NCBI GenBank assembly: GCA_902801425.1
Contig: CADCIQ010000032.1
Location: 1-37,583, forward strand
Reading direction: 5' to 3'
Source of the DNA: an uncultured Bacteroidales bacterium
GTDB lineage: Bacteria; Bacteroidota; Bacteroidia; Bacteroidales; Bacteroidaceae
DNA length: 37,583 nucleotides
Within the stretch, counting starts at the first letter, position 1. Each line of letters begins with the position of its first letter. Both the position numbers and the translations under genes were made by a program. The notes under the pieces were generated by a model, which worked only from the letters and a program-made list of their open reading frames with translations, made no database searches and was not told where the DNA came from. This document shows, piece after piece, positions 24,481 through 32,644 of this stretch.

Positions 24481-26727
24481 ATGGGCAAAGGAAAGAAAGC
24501 CGGTAAAAGGCTAAACAAGAAACAAATGGGTGCTCTGCTGGAAGAATTCTTCCGCGAGAATCCAAGTAAGGCATATTCATTCAAAGAGATATTCCACAAA
24601 TGCCATCTCGACACTCATCCGTTGAAGATGCTTGCTATTGACGTGCTTGAAGAAATGACATGGGATGACTTCCTGTCTCGTGCAAGTGAGAACTCATACA
24701 AGCTCAACGAGAGCGGTTCTGTTCTTGAAGGCACTTTCATCACTAAGTTCAATGGCAAGTGTTCTTTCCTTCCTGACGGTTCTGACAAGCCCATATTCGT
24801 GGCAGAGCGTAACTCTATGTGGGCTTTGAATGGTGACCGTGTCAAGGTCTCTATGATGGCACGACGTGCAAAGCATATTCGCGAGGCACAGGTTATCGAG
24901 ATCATCAAGAGGGCAAAGGATCAGTTTGTCGGTGTTATCAAGGCTGATCGTGAACTTACCTATCTCGTACCAACCGACCCAATGACGGTTAGTATCTTTA
25001 TTCCGAAGCGCAAGCTGAAGGATGCCAAGGATGGTGATAGAGCCGTTGTTAAGGTAATAGAATGGCCTGATGCAGAGCACAGAAGTATTGTGGCAGGTGT
25101 TGTCGATGTTCTCGGACAGCAAGGCAACAACGATGCAGAGATGAACACTATCCTTGCTCAGTACGGTCTTCCATACAAATATCCAAAGGCTGTGGAGGAT
25201 GCAGCTGACAAGATAAGCGATGAGATTACGCCCGATGAAATCGCCCGTCGTGAGGACTTCCGCGATGTCTTCACCTGTACTATAGACCCTCACGATGCAA
25301 AGGATTTTGACGATGCCCTCAGTATCCAGCGTCTTGACAACGGTCTGTGGCAAGTAGGTGTTCATATCGCCGATGTTAGCCATTATGTAACGGAAGGCTC
25401 TGTAATTGACAAGGAAGCAAAAGAACGTGCCACGAGTATCTATCTCGTGGATCGTACCATCCCTATGCTTCCAGAGCGACTCTGTAACTATATCTGCTCA
25501 CTTCGCCCTGACGAGGACAAACTCGCATATTCCGTTATCTTCAATCTCGACAACGAGGCAAAGATAAAGTCTTACCGCATCGTCCATACCGTTATACGAA
25601 GCAACCGCCGTTATGCCTATGAGGAGGTACAGGAGATTCTTAACGCTAACCTCAACCCAAATCCTGCCGTTGAGTTGCCAGAACTCCCTATGGCTGATGC
25701 CGATGAAATCGAGAAAAAAGAGGCTAAAGGTGAGCTGAAGGGCGAGAATGCCTATCTTCTCCTTACTCTCGACCGTCTTGCCAAACTCCTTCGTGCGCAG
25801 AGATTCAAGAATGGTGCCGTGAAGTTCGACCGTGAGGAGATGCGCTTCGACATCGACGAGACCGGCAAGCCTATCCGTTGCTACTTCAAGCGTTCAAAGG
25901 ATGCCAACAAACTCATCGAGGAGTTCATGCTTATTGCAAACCGTACAGTAGCCGAGAGTGTGGGTAAGGTGGCAAAGGGCAAGGTTGCCAAGACTCTGCC
26001 TTATCGTGTTCACGACGATCCAGATCCACAGAAACTCGAAACTCTCAAGTCTTTCGTTGCCAAGTTCGGATATAAGATGAAGAGTACAGGTACAAAGGGT
26101 GCTACGGCTCGTTCTCTCAATCAGCTTATGGATAGCGTCGAGGGCAAGAAGGAGTCTAATGTCATCCAGCTTGTCGCCCTCCGTGCAATGATGAAAGCGA
26201 AGTATTCCGTTCATAACATCGGTCACTTCGGTCTCGCATTTGACTACTACACGCATTTCACCTCTCCAATCCGCCGTTATCCCGACACAATGGTTCACCG
26301 CCTCCTCACACGTTATGAGCAGGGAGGAAAGTCGGCCAATAAGGATAAGTACGAGGAACTTTGTGAACATTCAAGTGAGATGGAGCAGATAGCAGCCAAT
26401 GCCGAGCGTGACTCTATCAAGTATAAGATGGTGGAGTTCATGAGTCAGTATATCGGCTATGAGTTTGATGCACATATCTCAGGTATCACCAGCTACGGCA
26501 TATATTGCGAGATTGACGAGAACCATTGTGAAGGTATGGTGCGTATCGAAGACCTTGACGATGACTACTACGAGTTCGACGAGAAGAACTACTGCCTCAT
26601 CGGTCGCCGTCGCCACCACACCTACCAACTCGGTGATGAGCTTCGCATCAAGGTAGCTAAGGCAAATCTTGAAAGGAAGCAACTCGATTTCGTGCTTGCT
26701 GAAGATAAAGGGAAAGCAAAGAAGTAA
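24481..26727 (+). CDS. rnr: Ribonuclease R (RNB-family exoribonuclease)
   Basis: A 748-residue 3'-5' exoribonuclease. In order: an N-terminal helical/winged region, cold-shock domains (GTFITKFNGKCSFLP.., FVGVIKADRELTYLVP), the RNB catalytic core (CTIDPHDAKDFDDALSI, with the metal-binding aspartates), VGVHIADVSHYV, SIYLVDRTIPMLPERL, HFTSPIRRYPDTMVHR, and a C-terminal S1 domain (GYEFDAHISGITSYGIYCEID). Length and order are typical. The last 23 codons are duplicated in diverged form at 29892-29960, on the far side of the R-M genes. Confidence 0.95.
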   Translation: MGKGKKAGKRLNKKQMGALLEEFFRENPSKAYSFKEIFHKCHLDTHPLKMLAIDVLEEMTWDDFLSRASENSYKLNESGSVLEGTFITKFNGKCSFLPDGSDKPIFVAERNSMWALNGDRVKVSMMARRAKHIREAQVIEIIKRAKDQFVGVIKADRELTYLVPTDPMTVSIFIPKRKLKDAKDGDRAVVKVIEWPDAEHRSIVAGVVDVLGQQGNNDAEMNTILAQYGLPYKYPKAVEDAADKISDEITPDEIARREDFRDVFTCTIDPHDAKDFDDALSIQRLDNGLWQVGVHIADVSHYVTEGSVIDKEAKERATSIYLVDRTIPMLPERLCNYICSLRPDEDKLAYSVIFNLDNEAKIKSYRIVHTVIRSNRRYAYEEVQEILNANLNPNPAVELPELPMADADEIEKKEAKGELKGENAYLLLTLDRLAKLLRAQRFKNGAVKFDREEMRFDIDETGKPIRCYFKRSKDANKLIEEFMLIANRTVAESVGKVAKGKVAKTLPYRVHDDPDPQKLETLKSFVAKFGYKMKSTGTKGATARSLNQLMDSVEGKKESNVIQLVALRAMMKAKYSVHNIGHFGLAFDYYTHFTSPIRRYPDTMVHRLLTRYEQGGKSANKDKYEELCEHSSEMEQIAANAERDSIKYKMVEFMSQYIGYEFDAHISGITSYGIYCEIDENHCEGMVRIEDLDDDYYEFDEKNYCLIGRRRHHTYQLGDELRIKVAKANLERKQLDFVLAEDKGKAKK

Positions 26728-26753
26728 TATATAACATATCTCAATCACATAGG

Positions 26754-26791
26754 TTCCAGCTTCTTAGAAAAATCTTTGAAGCTGGAATTTT
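26754..26791 (+). terminator. Rho-independent terminator of rnr
   Basis: TTCCAGCTTC (26754-26763) pairs with GAAGCTGGAA (26778-26787), followed by TTTTCT. The rest of 26792-26990 shows nothing recognisable. Confidence 0.85.
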
Positions 26792-26993
26792 CTAATGACA
26801 AAAAGAAATAAACAAATATCTTAAAGTCATTCTTATAGAAACCATTATTGTCACTATCTACGTTGTTTCGCTGTATTAAAAAAAACTTTTCAAGGAGAGA
26901 ATGAAGCATTCAGAAAAATATCGTGAGTTAGACTCTTCTATTAAATATTTGTAAAATTTGGAGTGAACCGAGCATATTACCATTTTTTATTTG

Positions 26994-27001
26994 TAACTTT
27001 G
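26994..27001 (+). promoter_or_regulatory. Probable promoter -7 box of the R-M operon
   Basis: TAACTTTG, 17 nt before the methylase ATG. No TTTG at the right -33 distance was seen. Confidence 0.55.
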
Positions 27002-27018
27002 CAAAAATAAGAAAAAAT

Positions 27019-28884
27019 ATGGCAAACGAGGCTAAAACATCGCAGCTTTTTAGAAAGCTCTTGAAAGAAAAGGGATACTACGATGACAAAGATATCATCG
27101 TAGAAGAGCAGCAAACCGACAATAAAAAACTGGCAAAACTCTTGCAAAATGCTTCAAAATCAGGCGCAGGCAAGGGATTCCCTGATTTCATCATTACTTG
27201 TGGTCGTTATCCTGATCTTGTAATCCTGGTGGAGTGCAAGGCAGACACAAAGTATCATGAGTCGGCGACACTTGATTCATTTCGTGAGTATGCCATCGAT
27301 GGTGCATTGCTATATGCATCGTTTGTATCAAAGGAGTATGATGTCATTGCCATTGGTTTTAGCGGTGAGAAGGCTTCATTAACAAGGCAGAGTCACTATA
27401 TCCAGTTAAACGGCGAGAAGGATTACCATCAACTTTTCAACGAGGGGGAACTGCTCGATATAGACAGCTACCACCATGGCTTGATGCAGAGCACCTTTAA
27501 ATTCAATCAGGATTTCAACAAATTGATTGACTATACAAAGGAGGTGAACGAGGAACTTCAAAACAAGAAAATCAAAGAGCGACTACGTGCCTTGCTTATC
27601 AGCGGAATCCTGATAGCTCTGAAAAACGAACGGTTCAAGGCTGAGTATAAAAATTACCATACAACTCAATTGCTTGTTTGCAATCTGTTTAATTCTATCG
27701 TTGCTGAACTTGAAAAGAGTGACGTGCCGGAAAGAAATAAAAAATCTCTTATAAAAGGCTTTGAGTTTATCACAACAAATCAAAGTATCAATAATCCCAC
27801 GGCGGAAGGAAAAAGGTATCTGACCGACCTAATTTCAAATTGTAACAGCAGAATCAATGGTTTTAATGTCACCCATAAGTATATCGATACAATCAGCCAG
27901 TTCTATGTAGAGTTCCTGCGCTATGCCAACAACGACAAGGGATTGGGAATCGTGCTTACTCCTCCACATATTACTGAGCTTTTCTGCGAACTGGCACAGA
28001 TTGACAAAGACAGCGTGGTGCTCGATAATTGTGCTGGAACTGGCGGATTCCTAGTCAATGCAATGAAGAAGATGCTGGAGGATGCTAATAGCGACATTTC
28101 CAAGGAGCAGCACATCAAAGATTGGCAACTCGTGGGCATAGAGTTCGATGAGGAAATTTACACATTATTGATTTCTAATATGATCGTACATCGTGATGGT
28201 AGAACAAACATCTTCTGGGAAGACTGTTTCCAGACAGAGAAGAATGCCATAAAGGAAAAGTTCCATCCCACGGTGGGATTGCTAAATCCACCTTATAAAA
28301 ATAAAGGCAAGGGAATCGAAGAACTTGAATTTGTGTTGAACAATCTATCCATGTTGGAAAAGGGAGGTATATGTATCGCTATTATGCCCATGAGTTGTGT
28401 GATAGACACAAAAGGAGAATCCTATCTACTCAAGAAGAAAATACTTGAAAATAACACACTTGAAGGTGTATTATCAATGCCAGAGGAGCTGTTTTATAAC
28501 TCAAAAGTGAATACTGTTACATGTGCAGTAATCATTAAAGCAGGTTATAAGCATCCAGCAGGTTATAAGACCTGGTTTGGCTATTGCCGTAATGACGGTT
28601 TTGAGAAACGAAAAAACAGAGGAAGAATAGACGTTAATCACACATGGCCTGATATCAAGAAAAAGTGGGTGAACGCCTTTTTAAACAGAGACGAGATAGA
28701 AGGGTTCAGCATAAAGCAGCACGTAACAGCAGAAATGGAATGGTGTGCAGAGGCATATATGACGACCAACTATGACCAACTGACAGAAGACGATTTTCTG
28801 CAAACCGTAAGGAACTACTATCTTTTCGGTCTGAAATGTGCGCAATCACAGGATGATGAACTTAAAGAGGAGGAACTGCAATGA
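27019..28884 (+). CDS. Fused endonuclease / N6-adenine methylase, BcgI-like A subunit
   Basis: A 621-residue protein. The N-terminal ~150 residues carry a PD-(D/E)XK nuclease: GKGFPDFII (P55-D56), then LVECKAD (E72-C-K74). Residues ~290-560 are a gamma-class N6-adenine methylase with SAM motif LDNCAGTGGF (L335-) and catalytic NPPY (423-426), and a C-terminal region. Size and order match BcgI-type (type IIB/IIG) RM subunits, about 640 residues as I recall, rather than a plain type I HsdM. It pairs with a specificity subunit overlapping by 4 nt. Such enzymes methylate and cut, with BcgI cutting on both sides of its site. No separate HsdR gene is present, consistent with fusion. Confidence 0.85.
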   Translation: MANEAKTSQLFRKLLKEKGYYDDKDIIVEEQQTDNKKLAKLLQNASKSGAGKGFPDFIITCGRYPDLVILVECKADTKYHESATLDSFREYAIDGALLYASFVSKEYDVIAIGFSGEKASLTRQSHYIQLNGEKDYHQLFNEGELLDIDSYHHGLMQSTFKFNQDFNKLIDYTKEVNEELQNKKIKERLRALLISGILIALKNERFKAEYKNYHTTQLLVCNLFNSIVAELEKSDVPERNKKSLIKGFEFITTNQSINNPTAEGKRYLTDLISNCNSRINGFNVTHKYIDTISQFYVEFLRYANNDKGLGIVLTPPHITELFCELAQIDKDSVVLDNCAGTGGFLVNAMKKMLEDANSDISKEQHIKDWQLVGIEFDEEIYTLLISNMIVHRDGRTNIFWEDCFQTEKNAIKEKFHPTVGLLNPPYKNKGKGIEELEFVLNNLSMLEKGGICIAIMPMSCVIDTKGESYLLKKKILENNTLEGVLSMPEELFYNSKVNTVTCAVIIKAGYKHPAGYKTWFGYCRNDGFEKRKNRGRIDVNHTWPDIKKKWVNAFLNRDEIEGFSIKQHVTAEMEWCAEAYMTTNYDQLTEDDFLQTVRNYYLFGLKCAQSQDDELKEEELQ

Positions 28885-29888
28885 AAATGCAACGACTTGA
28901 TGAACTTTTTGAAGTACGCAACGGCTTGGCTTCGCAAGAGGTTGTTCGTTTCCCCCATCAATTGAATGACAATTGGGTCCCCTATATCCGTCCCTCGTTC
29001 AGACAAGAAACGAGTATTGATGCATATGTAAACAAGTTTCTTGTCCCATCGGATTGCTTATATCCTAAAGATACACTATATGTATCAACTGATGGGCAGG
29101 GAAGCCACACTTATGCATATGTCTCTGTTTCCGAATTTGTACCAAACTCCAATGTTTCTGTCCTCATTCCTCTTGCAGAAATGTCGTTGGACGAGAAATT
29201 GTATTATGCGTTCTGTGTTACCAAAAACCGATTTAAATTCTCTTACGGACGTAAGCCTAAAGGAGATAAATTGAAAGAAATCATGCTTCCTGCAAGAAAT
29301 GAGGTACCAGCTTTTGTCAAAGGAATCTTTGAAGAACGTATAAGCGAAGACTTGTTAAACTCTATAGATTTATCAACACTTTCCGATAAAGCTACAGACA
29401 CATCCCATTTTCGCGACCATGTTCCTCTAAGCGAACTATTTGATGTTGAGAATGGAGTAGCAGCTACAGGTTTGATACGTTCTGTCGAGAAAAAAAACGA
29501 GAACTGGATTCCATTTATCCGCCCCAGCTATCGTCAGAGTACTAGCATTGATGCTTACGTTAACAAGTATTTGATACCACAAGAAAAAATTTATCCTAAA
29601 GGAACGCTGTACGTTTCTACAAACGGACAAGGTAGCCACACTTACAGTTATGTTTCTGTTTCAGAATTTGTACCAAATTCTGATGTGGCTGTGCTAAAGC
29701 CGAAACGGCCAATGACACTTCGCGAGAAACTCTTCTATGCAATGTGCATCTCCAAAAACCGCTTTAAATTCTCATATGGGCGTAAACCCAAGGGGGAAAA
29801 GTTGGAAAACATAATGTTACCACTTTCAATCAGTCAGGTATATAATGACATGGCATTAGTAGATTACTTGCGTAAACTATCTTTGTAA
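28881..29888 (+). CDS. DNA specificity subunit (BcgI B-like) with two near-duplicate recognition domains
   Basis: A 335-residue S-type subunit. Residues 6-137 and 183-314 are two copies of one target-recognition domain, about two-thirds identical by hand count and of equal length. Shared blocks: RPS(F/Y)RQ, TSIDAYVNK, TLYVST.GQGSHTY, YVSVSEFVPNS, KNRFKFSYGRKPKG, IMLP. A helical spacer (about 140-180) joins them. It should set the DNA target of the fused nuclease-methylase, whose stop it overlaps (ATGA). BcgI B has a similar length (about 340 residues, as I recall). Because the domains are so alike, the two half-sites may be the same, giving a palindromic recognition sequence; this is inference. 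Confidence 0.85.
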   Translation: MKMQRLDELFEVRNGLASQEVVRFPHQLNDNWVPYIRPSFRQETSIDAYVNKFLVPSDCLYPKDTLYVSTDGQGSHTYAYVSVSEFVPNSNVSVLIPLAEMSLDEKLYYAFCVTKNRFKFSYGRKPKGDKLKEIMLPARNEVPAFVKGIFEERISEDLLNSIDLSTLSDKATDTSHFRDHVPLSELFDVENGVAATGLIRSVEKKNENWIPFIRPSYRQSTSIDAYVNKYLIPQEKIYPKGTLYVSTNGQGSHTYSYVSVSEFVPNSDVAVLKPKRPMTLREKLFYAMCISKNRFKFSYGRKPKGEKLENIMLPLSISQVYNDMALVDYLRKLSL

Positions 29889-29891
29889 GTA

Positions 29892-29960
29892 CTCCGTATC
29901 AAGGTAGCAAAGGCAAATCTTGAAAGGAAGCAGCTCGACTTTGTTCTCGCGGAGAATTAA
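29892..29960 (+). pseudogene. Duplicate 3' end of rnr
   Basis: 69 bp encoding LRIKVAKANLERKQLDFVLAEN then a stop, in the same frame as rnr codons from 26641. Eleven or so of 66 bases differ, almost all synonymous; only the last codon changes (Asp to Asn). No start is present. It marks the right edge of the R-M insertion. Confidence 0.9.
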
Positions 29961-29987
29961 ATTATAAAATGAACAATGAAAAGTGAA

Positions 29988-30048
29988 AAATACAAGTTAC
30001 CGTTCCTGATTATGGCTCTTAGCAGCAAAAGGAGGTACTTGTATTTTT
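29988..30048 (+). terminator. Terminator after the R-M block
   Basis: AAATACAAGTTACC (29988-30001) pairs with GGTACTTGTATTT (30034-30046), followed by a T-run. Confidence 0.75.
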
Positions 30049-30149
30049 TTTACTTATATATTCAATGAGGGAACAGAGAATTTTAGATGTATGTTTCTGA
30101 AAATGGCAATATACTATACTGCTAAAATATGATTATAAAATAAATAACA

Positions 30150-30803
30150 ATGAATATTTTAGAAAAACTATTTGGAAAGTCAAAGTCTAATGAAAAATTC
30201 GAACTTAAAGGCAACCTGTCGAACACGAGAACTGTAAATGAATGGAAATCTATCAACAGGAATGAGGCTAATTGTTCTTTTAAACTATACAAAAAGCAAT
30301 ATATTGATACTCTTCTTAAATCGAATGGTTTTTATAAGTATAAAACAAATGCATACATTAGGCGTAATAAGGTTGATGTCTTAGAGTTTATAGAATTTCA
30401 GAAAGAAAGATACGGATATAGTACCTTTACCGTCAATTATGCCTTAGTACCACTTTACATACACTATGATTTCCCTAATTACAATGCAAGGGAAAGAATT
30501 GGAATTTTAATATGCGACAAGGATATATGGTGGGATTATGCCAACGAAAAAATAGCGAAAATCAGTTTTGAGAATGTAGCAAAAGCTATTAAGATGTTCG
30601 TTATACCCTGGTTTAAAAGTCATTCAAATGACGAGGCAATTAAGAACATGTTACTGGCTGAACAGGATAAACGGCGTAAAATTGGATGGAATTTGTCTTT
30701 AGATCAGCAAGTCTGGCTTGAAATGGTAGATCATCGCAATGATTGTAGCAAAACAATTGAAGAAAACATAAAACTATTCGGTTTACCCAAAAGCCTTATG
30801 TGA
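30150..30803 (+). CDS. DUF4304-like protein
   Basis: A protein of 217 residues with no signal peptide or membrane span. The segment YKKQYIDTLLKSNGFYKYKTNAYIRRNKVDVLEFIEFQKERYGYSTFTVNYALVPLYIHYD fits DUF4304 (long motif K..L...GF....  ..R...  vv..i.fQks.. ...FTVN.g). The residues after it are charged and helical. Function unknown. AT-rich composition and position after the R-M block suggest accessory DNA. I found no clear promoter upstream. Confidence 0.7.
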   Translation: MNILEKLFGKSKSNEKFELKGNLSNTRTVNEWKSINRNEANCSFKLYKKQYIDTLLKSNGFYKYKTNAYIRRNKVDVLEFIEFQKERYGYSTFTVNYALVPLYIHYDFPNYNARERIGILICDKDIWWDYANEKIAKISFENVAKAIKMFVIPWFKSHSNDEAIKNMLLAEQDKRRKIGWNLSLDQQVWLEMVDHRNDCSKTIEENIKLFGLPKSLM

Positions 30804-30810
30804 AAATTCT

Positions 30811-31024
30811 GGAGGTTTTGAGGCTACACCGTTGCACCTTTGCTGATACGAGCACAAATTTCAACTGATTATCAGCAAATTAGATGCGGTGCAACAGTAG
30901 CAAAACCGTTACACCAAAAGGTGTAACAGTTTCGGGACTGTTGCACCCAAGATAAACATTTGTACTCCAATGCGTTACATGACTCAAAACAGCAAAGGTG
31001 CAACGGTGTAACCTCAAAACCTCC
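30811..31024. repeat. Nested long palindrome 2
   Basis: Outer arms of 35 bp (30811-30845, 30990-31024) match at 34 of 35 positions. Inner arms GGTGCAACAGT (30888-30898) / ACTGTTGCACC (30937-30947) enclose the perfect GTTACACC-AAAA-GGTGTAAC stem (30908-30927). It begins 8 nt after the DUF4304 stop. Confidence 0.9.
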
Positions 31025-31087
31025 ACACTTTTTTATTTCTACATAGGGTTGCACCGTTTCAAGCGCTGAGACTGAGAGAAGATAAAA

Positions 31088-31496
31088 TCAGAAAAAACTT
31101 TTTCGCAATAATCCTACATACCTACATTAACACCTTTGTAACTCCCACACGCTTAGCTCGTTACACGGATTTCAAATATCGTGCAAACCTACACTAAACC
31201 TACACTCATCCTACACTATTTCTGCATTTTAATGCAGAAAATTAATAATTTATAATGAATAATGAGTAATTGGAATAGTACTATGAGCGCTCATTTTCAA
31301 TCTAAATTATCAATTATCCATTATTAATTATCCATTAACCTGAATTTCATGAAAAATTCAGGTTGGGGTGTAGGTTTAGTGTAGGATTAGTGTAGGTTTA
31401 GCATATATTTGAAAACGCTGCAAGTTTTTGTGCTTCAACAAATTGCACGGATGGCTGTGTAGGTATGTAGGATTATTGCGAAAAAGTTTTTTCTGA
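31088..31496. repeat. Nested long palindrome 3
   Basis: Outer arms of 39 bp (31088-31126, 31458-31496) are perfect complements about 330 bp apart. Inner arms 31185-31217 and 31368-31400 carry three copies of a CCTACACT-type unit and its complement. Within lie TTCTGCATTTTAATGCAGAA (31220-31239) and CCTGAATTT/AAATTCAGG (31339-31362). No gene is seen in 30804-31638. Confidence 0.9.
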
Positions 31497-31530
31497 ACCT
31501 GTATTTTCATTTTTCACTATTAATTTCTCA

Positions 31531-31604
31531 TTCGCTTCAGCTCCGCTTCTCCTTCGCTCTTCCTTCGCTATAAGTCCGTTCCAAACTCGGTGCAAGTCCG
31601 TTCC
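31531..31604. repeat. Mosaic of short TTCGCT and TCCGTT units
   Basis: CTTCGCT / CTCCGCTTCTCC units followed by two AAGTCCGTTCC units, related to 16188-16290. It lies beside nested palindrome 3, as the first copy lies beside palindrome 1. Confidence 0.5.
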
Positions 31605-31638
31605 TTAGAATGGGAGTTGAATGGGATTTGGTAGGGAT

Positions 31639-32598
31639 TTACATAGGAATTGCATGGGAAGAAGAAAGAACTGGTCGCCCTTGCTCTATTCTCACGGATA
31701 TTGAGTCGGTCAATAGAGTACCATCGCCATGAAAAGTGAGGCGGGCAATCATGGATTCTCTCGACTTCGGGTTCTTCTGGTCAAAGACAAAGTTACCAAT
31801 ACTGTAATATACCGGCATAGTGCCGATAGTGTCGATAGGCTGAAGGATATGTGGATGATGTCCTACGATGGCAGAGACACCAGCTTCGGATAGTCGGTGG
31901 GCAAGGGCACGCTGACGGATGCTTGGATAGGGCTGAAACTCAACTCCCCAATGCAGCACCACCACGATGTGAGTATCGGGGTATTTACTGCGGAAATTGC
32001 CGATTTCATCGAGCAATTCATCCTCAGAGGGCTGAGCTATTCCAGGCTTGTCGTCGATTCTACACCAGTTCTCTATCGTGAGAGTGGTGGCATTGAACAG
32101 AGCCACGCTTATACCATCCTTCTCAATAAGGACAGGCGAAATCTGTTCCTTGAAGTTGCAGCCATAGCCTAATGGGGTAATACCAGCATCAGTAAGGTGA
32201 CGGGCTGTAGCTTGCAGCCCTCGCCTACCCTGATCATTGGTATGATTGTTAGCCATTGCAGCATGAGTGATACCTACCTTTTTTAAGTCCTTTGCCCAAC
32301 GAGCATCACCACGGAAGATATATTTCTTATTCACAGGCGACACGGTATCTGTGAGAGGGCATTCAAGATTCACTACCACAGCATCAGCCTCACGGAATAT
32401 GGGCATTACTCCCTCGAAGAGATAGCTAATGCCCCTGTGCTCAGCTATGTGGCGAACTCCACGATCGAGTAACACATCGCCTGTGAAGAGTATAGTGAGG
32501 GAAGCCCCCCCAGCCCCCGAGGGGGAGATTGGGGGTGTGGTGGGTGAGCATGAGGCAAAGGAAATGAAAAATGAAAAGTGAAAAATAAACGACTTCAT
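31639..32598 (-). CDS. CapA-family metallophosphatase-like lipoprotein
   Basis: A 319-residue lipoprotein with a start at 32598 chosen so that the signal peptide MKSFIFHFSFFISFASC ends in a lipobox (C17). The fold is the CapA/PGA_cap metallophosphatase: FTGDVLLDRGV, NLECPLTD, ANNHTNDQGRRGL, VVLHWGVEFQPYPS, VGHHPHILQP, YYSIGNFVFDQ. Members belong to poly-gamma-glutamate capsule systems, but the true activity of many is unknown. A linker (PTTPPISPSGAGGA) is encoded by a GC-rich repeat remnant. It is probably co-transcribed with the DUF3160 gene 46 nt upstream. Confidence 0.85.
   Translation of the reverse strand: MKSFIFHFSFFISFASCSPTTPPISPSGAGGASLTILFTGDVLLDRGVRHIAEHRGISYLFEGVMPIFREADAVVVNLECPLTDTVSPVNKKYIFRGDARWAKDLKKVGITHAAMANNHTNDQGRRGLQATARHLTDAGITPLGYGCNFKEQISPVLIEKDGISVALFNATTLTIENWCRIDDKPGIAQPSEDELLDEIGNFRSKYPDTHIVVVLHWGVEFQPYPSIRQRALAHRLSEAGVSAIVGHHPHILQPIDTIGTMPVYYSIGNFVFDQKNPKSRESMIARLTFHGDGTLLTDSISVRIEQGRPVLSSSHAIPM
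32503..32541. repeat. GC-rich repeat remnant inside a coding region
   Basis: CCCCCCAGCCCCCGAGGGGG with a partial second arm GATTGGGGGTGTGG. It lies in frame in the CapA-like gene and encodes its post-lipobox linker. Confidence 0.55.
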
Positions 32599-32644
32599 TA
32601 CCTTAACCGCCATCGCCCAGCACCTATCACTCATCAGTCCAGAT

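Noticed and set aside
27019-29888. Classical type I R-M system lacking HsdR
   Set aside because: The methylase carries its own N-terminal PD-(D/E)XK domain and the subunit sizes fit the BcgI-like type, so no HsdR is needed.
31185-31400. CCTACACT-type repeats as CRISPR repeats
   Set aside because: Short irregular units face their complements within a palindrome; there are no regular spacers.
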